Origin: Notospermus geniculatus | Lineage: Eukaryota; Nemertea; Pilidiophora; Heteronemertea; Lineidae | Length of the DNA stretch: 64,000 nt | Reading direction: 5' to 3' | Assembly: GCA_002633025.1 (NCBI GenBank) | Contig: NMRB01000917.1 | Location: 43,821 to 107,820 of the forward strand | In this document: positions 45,656-54,984 of the stretch, one piece after another | How the letters are laid out: each line of letters starts with the position of its first letter | Numbering within the stretch: position 1 is the first letter of the stretch | Program-made: the position numbers and the translations under genes | Notes under the pieces: model-generated | What the model was told of the DNA's origin: nothing | The model's database searches: none | The model's input: the letters and a program-made list of their open reading frames with translations, nothing else

Positions 45656-46011
45656 GCTCTGTGTGCACATAGCTTTAGACTTCCGAGACGATATTTTTGT
45701 CGGTGCGACATCGTGTGCAGAAGTCGGGTGTTCTATTTTCACCCGACATCGGGTGCTTGTCGTATGGACTGGGCCAATCAGGAAGCGAAATTAGATCACG
45801 TGTATGAAGGCTACCAGGAGGTAATTATTTCCTCCAGAGGCTACCGAATGCGTCCTAAGGGACGCATGGATAAATCCGGGGAATAAATCGTCCTGTGTAA
45901 ACAGATTAGCCGATCCCGACAAATTTGATACGACTCTGTCGTACGGCAAAATCGGCTGGTGTAAAACGGGTCGCCGTCGCTGTAAGTACGCTAGACACGG
46001 CGGACACGTTA

Positions 46012-47253
46012 AGCCCGCCGCACACGAGAGAAATTAGCTGAGCAAAATGTCATTCGAGGCATTTGACTCAGTCAAAAACCTCTCGTGTGCGGCGAATTTC
46101 TTGCGAGTTTTTTGCCTCAACGGCCGAGGAAAAAACCTCAGCGTGTGCGGCGGGACTGAGTCATGGTCATTTGACTCGCGTCATTTTGCTACAGAGCATG
46201 CGTAGAAATCACATGACGGCATTTCATGGCACGTCGCCGTGACGTGACGGTACGTCACCGTGGAAGTCATCCTCCAAGCAGGGTCGAACACCATTCTTGA
46301 CACTAGAGGGCGTTACGAATAACACCCTCTAGTATCGATCAGCCACCGCCATGTTGAAAAGAAGTGCAGCGCAATAATATGTGTAAGGATTCCTTACCAT
46401 TGTAAAGCGGTCGACCGTTCACTCAGTAAACAAGCGTCGCCATGCGCAGTAGATAGTGCACGGTTATACGTCCACAGGAAGACATAAATTATATTATTAT
46501 AGGCCTGCCTAGGTCAAAATGAGGCTTAGATGCAAGACATGATGAAAATATTTGTAAAGCATAATCATTTTGTGGCAAAATATCTCTAGACTAGTACCTG
46601 GTCCTACCGATGGTGTCGCTTTTGAATTTGCTGAATGCTAATTTCATAACGTAAACGAGTTAGGACGGGCTTCCAGTCTAAAATATCTCGAGGTTTTTCA
46701 GTTATTCTGAGACCAAAGTAGTCCATGACCGCGTGCATTTTGTTTACCCAAGTGACCAAACATCTCCCAGACGTTATACACTTATTCCACTTCATAAAGT
46801 TCAGGGAAATGTATATTTATTGTATTTATTTCGAAATTGTGACACATAGATTGCAAGGAGAGGCTTAGGCATGAATATAGTGTTGTTTACGCGCAAAGTT
46901 CTGGGGCGCGGAGTATCATGGTTGTGATATGCGAGGCCTGATCACATATCCATCCGCGGCCGCAAAAATCAAAATGGCGGATGCCGATCGATGACAGTGT
47001 CGATATTGCGTAGAAATTCGGCACTGTGTAACAGTTTGGGTCGAACACGCTCCGGATTTCCCAAAACGCATGCGCGTATCCCAGAATCCTTCGCGTGTAT
47101 ACTTATCGGAAGAATGGAGATAGGTGGCGCTGTGGGGAGTTCGCGTGGAAGTATACCGTCCAAAATCCTCCGCCGCACACGAGAGGTTTTTGACTGAGTC
47201 AAAATGCTCGAATGACATTTTGCTCAGCTAATTTCTCTCGTGTGCGGCGGGCT
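46012..47253. mobile_element. 1.24-kb Harbinger-like element, TTA duplication
   Basis: Ends AGCCCGCCGCACACGAGAGA and the reverse (TCTCTCGTGTGCGGCGGGCT) extend to about 38 bp of TIR, including AATTAGCTGAGCAAAATG. TTA flanks it at 46009-46011 and 47254-47256. Internal copies of the same terminal phrase (about 46,085-46,175 and 47,163-47,200) suggest nested or subterminal repeats. No transposase is encoded. Confidence 0.82.
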
Positions 47254-47262
47254 TTACATAGA

Positions 47263-47600
47263 AATTTGTGAAGCCTCTCTCGATTTATCGATCAGGATAT
47301 CGAGAAGGGGCTAATGAGTACTATAGGCCCTTTCAGCGGCACCTGTGATCAGTCATTAGTGGCTCCCGCGTGGAGCTCTCAGTGACCCCTTCTCGCACTC
47401 GTGAAGCTAAAGCCGCACATACTGGACGTATTCTGAAACGGCCTACGGACAGACATTCTGAAACGGAGCAACCCACTCGGGGTCTAGTCAAAAGGAACGG
47501 TAGGGTCCAATTTTGCCGCTGTCTTTTTTCTACCCTTGGATTCGCTTAACTATTCTTGGGACTATACTTTGCCTGAGCGCAAATTGTAGGATGTCTTCTT
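47263..47600. repeat. Dispersed repeat R1, copy 2
   Basis: Matches 23,545-24,060 and 50,675-51,000 in GGGGCTAATGAGTACTATAG, CTGAAACGGCCTACGGACAG and AACCCACTCGGGGTCTAG. It is truncated at its right end by the element beginning near 47,610. Confidence 0.8.
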
Positions 47601-47719
47601 TTAGCCTAAAGGCCTCCGGCCACTTGTGCGTTTAACACTGCGTGATGCGTTAAATCTTTTGTTATTTTCCGCCGCTCTGCTTCCAAATAATGGGAAAAGC
47701 GCATCACGCAGCGTATTAA

Positions 47720-48129
47720 AGGCCCCTTCACACCAAAATTAACCGCACCGCGGGCGGCGACGGCGAAAAACGACGCGCGTTCACCGCTGGGAAAATAAGT
47801 TCAATGGATTTTCAATAAACGGGTCACACCAAAGATGCGCGGCAAAAAATGACGCGCGCTCGCCGCCCGAAATAATTACTTTGTAGTTAAGCTGTTTTTC
47901 CACGAGGCGTTTGCGAGCGCGGAATAGGAGGCGGGAACGGGTTGAAAAAATCAATCCAACGTATTTCCCATTAGCTGTTTCACTCGCATTCGCTTCCGCA
48001 CCGAAACCGTGTCCGCAAACGTCTCGTGGAAAAGCAGCCTTGCCCCGAAAAATTCACGCGGGAGGTGTGATCCCTGTATGTGGGCGGAAACCGCGGCGTT
48101 CAACGCGCGTTTTTGGTGTGCAAGGACCT
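47720..48129. mobile_element. Harbinger-like MITE, TAA duplication (chain member 1)
   Basis: Ends AGGCCCCTTCACACCAAAA and the reverse (TTTTTGGTGTGCAAGGACCT) are flanked by TAA at 47717-47719 and 48130-48132. The right TAA is also the left TAA of the next element. Confidence 0.78.
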
Positions 48130-48132
48130 TAA

Positions 48133-48258
48133 AGGCTCGTTTCCACAGACGCGTTTCACGCTGCGTGATGCGTCAAATCTTTTGTTATTTTCCGCCGCTC
48201 TGCTTCCAAACAATGGGCGAAGCGTCAAAACGCTCACGCTTTCTGTGGAAACGGGCCT
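48133..48258. mobile_element. Harbinger-like MITE, TAA duplication (chain member 2)
   Basis: Ends AGGCTCGTTTCCACAGA and the reverse (TCTGTGGAAACGGGCCT) are flanked by TAA at 48130-48132 and 48259-48261. A diverged relative sits at 47610-47716 (CTGCGTGATGCGTTAAATC, then TTTTGTTATTTTCCGCC). Confidence 0.82.
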
Positions 48259-48361
48259 TAAAAACGCACAAGTGGCCCGATCGCGCGTCGGACGCCGATG
48301 GTCTTGCACACTGCGATTGCCTGCGCTACGACGGAACAGTCGGCATTCGCAATCACGGTCA

Positions 48362-49040
48362 GGTCACAAAAACGAAAATGTGTACGATCATCGTGGAACA
48401 AACAGCATCAGCACGCAGGGAATCGTAACCGTGTTCAGGTCACCTGCGAATGGATTACGCCCGTCGGGATGACACAGAAGTAGTAGAATAGGTTCAACTC
48501 CTGCGATTCATGATCTTTTTGGTCGGCGACTGATCCCTATCGACGCAACTACAGTCATGTCACACCAGATCGGCGACTGATTTGTTCCACGCGGTCGTGC
48601 CTCAGACGCAAAGTGATCCAGAAAAGTCAGCCTGCGCCTGTTCTGTGCCATCGCAAGGTCGACCTGTCGACATCCGCATAAAGCCTAAAGCCCTAACGAG
48701 CCGATTTTGTCGTACGATTGTGTCGGCCGACAGAGACGTACGACAAAAACGCGCCGTGTATACTAGACTTTCGAGGCGATTTTTTTGTCGGTGCGACATC
48801 GTGTGCAGAAGTCGGGTGTTCTATTTTCACCCGACATCGGCTGCTTGTCGTATGGACTTGGCCAATCAGGAAGCGAAATTAGATCACGTGTTTGAAGGCT
48901 ACCTAATGACACACGAGGTCCTAAGGGACGCATGAATAAATCCGGGGAATAAATCGTCCCGTGTAAACAGATTAGCTGATCCCGACAAATCTGATACGAC
49001 TCTGTCGTACGGCAAAATCGGCTCGTGTAAATAGGGCTTT
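48362..49040. repeat. Dispersed repeat R2, copy 2, with GTCGGTGCGACATCG repeat
   Basis: The first 400 bp match 27,481-27,868. From about 48,765 a second repeat (TTTTGTCGGTGCGACATCGT, ATGGACTTGGCCAATCAGGA) matches 45,666-45,950. No coding region is supported. Confidence 0.7.
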
Positions 49041-49147
49041 ATTCATACTCCGACGCACGACCATCGCCGGCGACCGACGCGCGATCTTGCGTTCGACGCC
49101 GACCCCCGTCGTGCGATTTGGTCGGCGTCCGATCGCGAGGCTGTTTA

Positions 49148-49705
49148 CACCGGCGGCTGGCGGGCGCGTTTGCGTTTGCGGCTGCGTCTGCGATCGATTG
49201 TGTTCTAGCTTGTGTCAAATGGGTGTTTATACCAGCGATCGCGTCTGCGGACGCGTCTGCGAGTCGAAAAACGCGTCCGCAGGGAATGGCCCTTGGAGCA
49301 AAAAATCGCGCGTTTTTCTTGACGCCTCGGGGATTTCGCTGGGAATGCACCCTCGTGACGTCATTATACATAGAAGGAACACGGGAGTGGTTTGCGTGCT
49401 CACTGTATTGGAAGCTGTTGCCGGAACCACGACACGTAAGTTTATAGGCCTAGTCACCATTAGTGGACGTTGTATTTGAATGTTATATGAGAATGTATGC
49501 TCACGGTTACACAGTGGTGGTATTTTGGCCCAGGCATGACAAAAATATCACTAAAATATCATGGAAATAATATCAAAAATACCAGCAAACTATTAAAAAT
49601 CACGTGCGAAATCGCGTCCGCACACGCAGGCATAAACGGCCGAATCCGGCGCACCCTAATCGCAGCCGCAGCCGCAAACGCAAACGCGCCCGCCAGCCGC
49701 CGGTG
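49148..49705. mobile_element. Long-TIR element (CACCGGCGGCTGGCGGGCGC)
   Basis: The left end CACCGGCGGCTGGCGGGCGC then GTTTGCGTTTGCGGCTGCG is mirrored at the right end to 49705. It is preceded by TTTA and followed by TAAG, so no exact duplication is seen. A left-end fragment recurs at 50,592-50,665. Confidence 0.72.
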
Positions 49706-49708
49706 TAA

Positions 49709-49847
49709 GGGTAGGAACACACCTAACGCGATTCGCATGCGATTGGGCGACGCATGCGTCAACGCAATTGTTTGCGTGCAGTGCGGCGGAAAATAACAAA
49801 GGCGTTGTCGCATGCGTCAACGAATCGCGTTAGGTGTGTAGCAACCC
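49709..49847. mobile_element. CACACCTAACGCGATTCG MITE, copy 1
   Basis: TIR GGGTAGGAACACACC plus TAACGCGATTCG, right end reversed (TTAGGTGTGTAGCAACCC). TAA flanks it at 49706-49708 and 49848-49850. Other copies are at 50003-50140 and 50454-50590. Confidence 0.8.
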
Positions 49848-49850
49848 TAA

Positions 49851-49999
49851 AGCGGGTGATCCACTGTTGCGATGTTGGCTTGAGACGGGGTTGCGTTCCC
49901 TTGCGGTTACCTTATATGGCAATCGGAAGTCCTTATAAGGTAATCGCAAGGGAACGCAACCCCGTCTCAAGCCAAAATCGCAACAGTGGATCACCCGCT
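49851..49999. mobile_element. AGCGGGTGATCCACTG MITE, TAA duplication
   Basis: A near-perfect palindrome with ends AGCGGGTGATCCACTGTTGC and GCAACAGTGGATCACCCGCT. TAA is at 49848-49850 and 50000-50002, each shared with the neighbouring element. Confidence 0.85.
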
Positions 50000-50002
50000 T
50001 AA

Positions 50003-50140
50003 GGGTAGGGACACACCTAACGCGATTCGTTGACGCATGCGGCAACGCCTTTGTTATTTTACGCCGCACTGCACGCAAACAAAGGTTTTGACGCATGCGT
50101 CGCCCAATCGCATGCGAATCGCGTTAGGTGTGTCCCTACC
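50003..50140. mobile_element. CACACCTAACGCGATTCG MITE, copy 2 (inverted)
   Basis: Starts GGGTAGGGACACACC right after the TAA at 50000-50002 and ends GGTGTGTCCCTACC, then ATAA. Its interior is the reverse complement of copy 1 (ACGCATGCGGCAACGCC against GGCGTTGTCGCATGCGT). Confidence 0.8.
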
Positions 50141-50147
50141 ATAAACA

Positions 50148-50256
50148 GGCCCCGTATTCATAAAGCTACTTAAGTCTAAGTATGATACTTATCTTTTGTG
50201 TTGAACAAAGGATAAGTGTCATACTTAGACTTAAGTAGTTTTATGAATACGGGGCC
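50148..50256. mobile_element. GGCCCCGTATTCATAAAG palindrome MITE
   Basis: Arms GGCCCCGTATTCATAAAGCT then ACTTAAGTCTAAGT, mirrored to GAATACGGGGCC. One base separates it from the next element. Confidence 0.8.
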
Positions 50257-50257
50257 A

Positions 50258-50375
50258 GGGGCCTGATTCACAAAGCACACTTCGGCTATAACTATTGTTC
50301 ATAAATCCCCACACAATAGTTAAGAGTTCACTAAGATCACACTTAGGCGTAAGTGTGCTTTGTGAATCAGGCCCC
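50258..50375. mobile_element. GGGGCCTGATTCACAAAG palindrome MITE
   Basis: Left end GGGGCCTGATTCACAAAGCA and right end TGCTTTGTGAATCAGGCCCC are exact reverse complements. It directly abuts the preceding element. Confidence 0.82.
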
Positions 50376-50453
50376 AGGCCTTTACTTGAGCCATTTCATA
50401 ACGGGTCGCCGTCGCTGAAGTACATGTACGCTGGACACGATGGACACGTTTAC

Positions 50454-50590
50454 GGTAGGGACACACCTAACGCGATTCGCATGCGATTGGGCGACGCATG
50501 CGTCAAAACCTTTGTTTGCGTGCAGTGCGGCAGAAAATAACAAAGGCGTTGCCGCATGCGTCAACGAATCGCGTTAGGTGTGTCCCTACC
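50454..50590. mobile_element. CACACCTAACGCGATTCG MITE, copy 3
   Basis: GGTAGGGACACACCTAACGC at the left and GCGTTAGGTGTGTCCCTACC at the right are exact reverse complements. Same internal order as copy 1. It is inserted against a fragment of the CACCGGCGGCTGGCGGGCGC element. Confidence 0.82.
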
Positions 50591-50674
50591 CCACCGGCGG
50601 CTGGCGGGCGCGATTGCGTTTGCGTCTGCGTCTGCGATCGATTGTGTTCTAGCTTGTGTCAAATGAGTGCTATT

Positions 50675-51190
50675 GGTGAAGCCTCTCTCGATTTATCGAT
50701 CAGGATATCGAGAAGGGGCTAATGAGTACTATAGGCCCTTTCAGCGGCACCTGTGATCAGTCATTAGTGGCTCCCGCGTGGAGCTCTCAGTGACCCCTTC
50801 TCGCACTCGCGAAGCTAAAGCCGCACATACTGGACGTATTCTGAAACGGCCTACGGACAGACATTCTGAAACGGAGCAACCCACTCGGGGTCTAGTCTAA
50901 AGGAACGGTAGGATCCAATTTTGCCGCTGTCTTTTTTCTACCCTTGAATTCGCTTAACTATTCTTGGGACTATACTTTGCCTGAGCGCAAATGGTAGGAT
51001 GTCTTCTTTTCGCGAGACGTCTCATCCGTCTCGGCGACATCAAGAGATTCAATGGACATCACGCGACTCCGATGCCTCCCTGGTCAGCAACGTCGGAAGG
51101 ACGCACGGACGTTAAGACGGACGGACGAGGAGATATCTTATGACCCGGGTTTAGAGAAGGAATCTCAGTGATGGGTTGGTCGAGAAGACC
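50675..51190. repeat. Dispersed repeat R1, copy 3
   Basis: Full-length relative of 23,545-24,060, including the GCGAGACGTCTCATCCGTCT part missing from copy 2. An element-like insertion (about 51,200-51,378, GCTATCTGCTGAGCAAAAAG and inverted counterpart, right end GACAGGCT then TTA) separates it from the gene copy. Confidence 0.8.
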
Positions 51191-51381
51191 GAACCTCATC
51201 TCAAGCTATTGCAGAGCAGATAGCTCACCGAAAAATACGCACACACGCGAGCTTTCTGCCTCGCGAGGCAAAAAACTCACCGAAAAAAAAAATTACGCGC
51301 ACACCCGAGCTATCTGCTGAGCAAAAAGTCTCGAATGACTTTTTGCTCAGCAGACAGCTCCAGTGTGCGACAGGCTTTAGG

Positions 51382-51866
51382 ATGACCGCAACTACGCAAA
51401 CCCGATGACCGCAACCAACCGCAAATGGCATACAGCGGTGAGATTCCCTGATGTCTTTCAATTTCTGTCGTTTCAGATACACGATGAAGACTTCTTTGTT
51501 TCTCGCCGTATTCGGGGTCGTGGCTGGCCTGGCTTTCGCCGAAAGTAAGTTGAGAATTCAAGTCACATTAGAAATGCCTAACGACGCATGGCAATAGTTG
51601 TGCCCTCAGCGTTTTCGCATCCGAAAAATTTCGGCGTCTTCGTCATTCGCAAAGTGGCACAAAGTTTCGAGTTCGAAGTTGAGAAATGCACTTTCCTCTG
51701 TCGAAGGCGATCTAACTGGACGCAGGAATTTACGATGCGGCCGATTTCGATCGACTTGCCACCATTTTTTTATTTACTTTCTATCTTTTCCAGCATCCTA
51801 CGATAAGGTCCTGGCAGGTAAGAACAATTAAATGTCCACTTTATGAGCAGACGCTCATTACAGTTA
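51382..51866 (+). pseudogene. Partial duplicate of the 8-cysteine gene: promoter, exons 1 and 2 only
   Basis: The promoter-proximal sequence, exon 1 (51484-51544) and the 24-nt exon 2 (51794-51817) match the locus at 24207-24585, with exon 1 apparently identical base for base. Splice sites are intact. The intron between them is shorter and diverged. No counterpart of exons 3 and 4, which carry all eight cysteines, occurs in the next 12 kb; instead the downstream homologous sequence is interrupted by elements from 51,868 on. It is either a truncated copy or one whose 3' half was displaced by insertions. Confidence 0.75.
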
Positions 51867-51867
51867 A

Positions 51868-52904
51868 GGCGGGGGCTACCTATGCCGACTTTATTGACGC
51901 TCTTTGAAAACAAGCGTCCTAACGTATTCATGACAAAAAGTAACTAATTGATTTCAACGAAATGTTTTAGCTACAACCTTTATGCTCCCGTTCTGCGAAA
52001 GAATTGTTCATTTTGACAAATTACGATGGAGTTAATTAATTTATAACAAATTGTCAAAATTTGAGTTTTCAAACAATTTTGCAGACTTGATATGCGACAC
52101 ATCAGTTTCCCACATGGTATGTAACATACAGGCCTGATGCCTGCAGGGCGTAACGATCCGTTTTTTACGAAAGTATTTTCCATTTAATTGGTATAAACTA
52201 AGTTAATGCCAAAAAAGGCTCGATTTACAGTTTTTGAAATATTTCATATTCCCGACCAACTATCCAAAAAAGGCGATCGTGTTGCACTAGAATGCACATA
52301 TGGCAATATAAACATCCAAAAGAAATTTTTCAAATATATGTGTCCAAAAAAGAGAAAACTTGTTTGGGAAATTTGAAAATTTCCATACCGCTCGCCAATT
52401 ACTTCTTTGTTATGTAGATTTGCACTATTCGCTCTCTTTGAGTAAACTCTGTTCGGCCAAAGCACCAGCTACAGAGCTGAACAATACCCGCAGTGGACAC
52501 AAAAGATTTAGGGTCGGCACGTACACTGAAGATTGGTTTTCGAAAACAGTATATCAGGGTGATCGGATTTAGTCTGAATGTGAATGACTGGTCGTTTGAC
52601 GAGCGCACAAAGGAAAGTTCCGTGGATTGCCATTAAGCATGGCGCACACGAGCGATTTTTCTAGGCGACTAGCCTTGCGACTACAGGAGCGACTGAACAT
52701 ATTTTTAGTTTTTTTAGTTTTTTTTTACTCGTTTGCGACAAATGCTTCACTGGGAAATCAGTGATGTCGTGGATGACATCACTGATCGACCTCAAAGGTA
52801 ATTATCGCATGCGACCTAGTAGTCGCATCGGTAGTCGCCCCATTTTAGTCGCTCGTGTGCGCCATGCTTTAGGGAATGAGCTCAACTATAGGTAACCCCC
52901 CGCC
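51868..52904. mobile_element. TTAA-type element, 1037 bp, with visible empty site
   Basis: Ends GGCGGGGGCTACCTAT and the reverse (ATAGGTAACCCCCCGCC) are flanked by TTAA at 51864-51867 and 52905-52908. The paralogous site at 24632-24635 has a single TTAA with both flanks continuous, which directly shows the insertion. No transposase frame, so it is a non-autonomous piggyBac-like candidate. It contains a nested MITE. Confidence 0.88.
52636..52868. mobile_element. Nested Harbinger-like MITE, TTA duplication
   Basis: Ends AGCATGGCGCACACGAGCGA and the reverse (TCGCTCGTGTGCGCCATGCT), with TTA at 52633-52635 and 52869-52871. It lies wholly inside the TTAA element and is therefore younger. Confidence 0.85.
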
Positions 52905-53439
52905 TTAATTCATCCCATGGGGAGGTTCGGTTTAATGTCACAACATCTTGTCATCGCCATATGACGCCTTTGAATAATGACAATTTTGGACAATACATTC
53001 CCTTGGCTTTAATATATCGAAAAGCAGTGCGAGATGTTCCCTTCAATATCATGAGTGTTTGGTGACGTCATCGAAGGGACAACCCCCAATCTGAACGTCA
53101 GAGAACGATTCGTGCCAACATCGTAACTCTGACGTATGTCGGACAGCGCCATATTGCTCCGTGAACTACTTTGATGAAGATCGGTTCTACAAGACTGTTC
53201 AAACTATCTATTTGAATGACCTAAGTCACCAATAGGCATTGTGAATGTTGCTACATATAGAAAAATGAAATGGTCCATGGACCATGTGCTCACCTGGGTG
53301 AACGTACCAGAAAAACAAATGACAAATGTTAAATGACAAATGTTAAATCGAAATGTTCCAGGATGTATCCTCGTTAGATGCACCTGATAAAACTTTGGAG
53401 ACATCCAGTTACAGTTGAGGAGTTACTGGACTTTGAGCT

Positions 53440-53935
53440 TTGGTTTTGGCCACTTGGTGGCCAAGCAGAGAATCGAATCGATCGGACTGAAAAGTGGTGT
53501 CATAGGTCATGTGACATAGGGATGTATATGTACCAAGTTTCAAGTCAATAGCCCAAGCAGTTACGAAACGCGCCACCAAATGACTAAATTTTAAACTTTG
53601 ACCTCTGTGACCTTGAAAAGTCAGTCAAATCAAAAACCCCTTACTTATGTCATGCATCCTCTTTAGAAGCATCAATGATAAAAATGTGGAGAGGATTCAG
53701 TCATTAGTTCATGAGTTATTGCACTTTTTGTGTTTTTGGTTTCCGCCACCTGGTGGCCAAGCTAAGAGTCGAATCGGACCGAAACTTGGTGTCATAGATC
53801 ATCTGACCTAGGGGTATATATGTACCAAGTTTCAGATCAATAGGTCCAGCGGTTACGAAACGTGCCCTGCTAACGGACGACGACGACGGACGACGCCAGA
53901 CGACGGACGTACGCAGACCCACGGCAAGAGCTAAT
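53440..53935. repeat. Two-unit dispersed repeat (GTACCAAGTTTCAAGTCAAT)
   Basis: Two related units: CTTGGTGGCCAAGCAGAGAA at 53,453 and CCTGGTGGCCAAGCTAAGAG at 53,749, each followed by TATATGTACCAAGTTTCA and GGTTACGAAACG-type sequence. The block ends in a GACGACGGACG tandem. Non-coding. Confidence 0.65.
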
Positions 53936-54538
53936 GAGTTGAAGCATGTTACCTTACCTGATGAAGGGTTAGTCACGCTATAACAGCACGTTGAACTTCT
54001 CAAGTGGTGAAACTATGGCGGCCATTGTTGTTTCGTGATCGAGGTGGGGAGGGAGAAACAGTCACCTATATAATGCATACGAATTTTTCAATAAAACAAA
54101 TCGTTGCAAAATGCACAGTTCAACCACTCAAACGTTTTTATATAAATATTTATTGCGAAATAACTCATTTTGTGCAAACAAACATCAGTTAAATAAAAAA
54201 TTATAAGAGAACTATTTCTAGTCTGCGCAATGCTACAACCGCATCACTTCTGACCTGATCACCGACCATATGGTGGTCGAACTTAATCCGCTATATACGG
54301 ACGAGGTGCTTTCAATGGCTGCCCGAAGGTTGCCGAAAGCTTCCGAGTCGAAGACGATTCAACCCCGTCCAGACGCCACGACGAAGGGACCATCGTGCTG
54401 CCACCCGTCTTTAAGCCCGTGTCACACTGTCCCGAAATTAGACACCCGATGGCCACACGAATATGGAATTTTTAAAGATAATGTATCACGACTTCATTGT
54501 TTACATTCAATGTTTGTAAACATGGATGTTTACATCAT

Positions 54539-54758
54539 TGTCGTGGGGTATGTATCCAAGATGAGCTGAGCACGTGGTGGGGGAGCGTCAACGTGACGAA
54601 AAGAATGGCCAACCTGAGTTGATGGATGCTAGACTAGAACTAACTTTATTACTAACAAACCAAAAGCTAAAACTATCACAATTACAAAGATATATGATTG
54701 GTTAAAAGTAGTGAGTAGGCGGAGCAACTTCAGGATGTTGCAGTCATCAGTTCCGACA
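54539..54758 (-). repeat. Candidate 3' LTR of the BEL/Pao element
   Basis: On the minus strand it starts TGTCGGAACTGATGACTGC right after a purine tract (GGAGGAAA) and ends CCCCACGACA, giving a TGTCG/CGACA terminal inversion. It contains an AATAAAG signal. It is 220 bp. No second copy is visible upstream of the element, where the assembly has a gap. Confidence 0.6.
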
Positions 54759-54984
54759 TTTCCTCCGGGCCGGCAAGTGAGAATGGCATGTAAACAAAAC
54801 AAAGATTATATATCGTAAGAAGTACTGGTATCATGTGTGTCACGTGCCGGTGACTTGTCAATTGCTATACTAGGCATGCGGTGTGATATGATTTCGCTTA
54901 AAGTTTATTGTTCATCGTGTCTTGTTTACCCTAGTAAGTGGGCAAAAAGTTTATCAGTTCATCATACACTCTGAAAAGAACATT

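Noticed and set aside
48009-48472. Overlapping 130-140 codon frames
   Set aside because: They run across two chained MITEs and repeat R2, with no domain and no splice structure.
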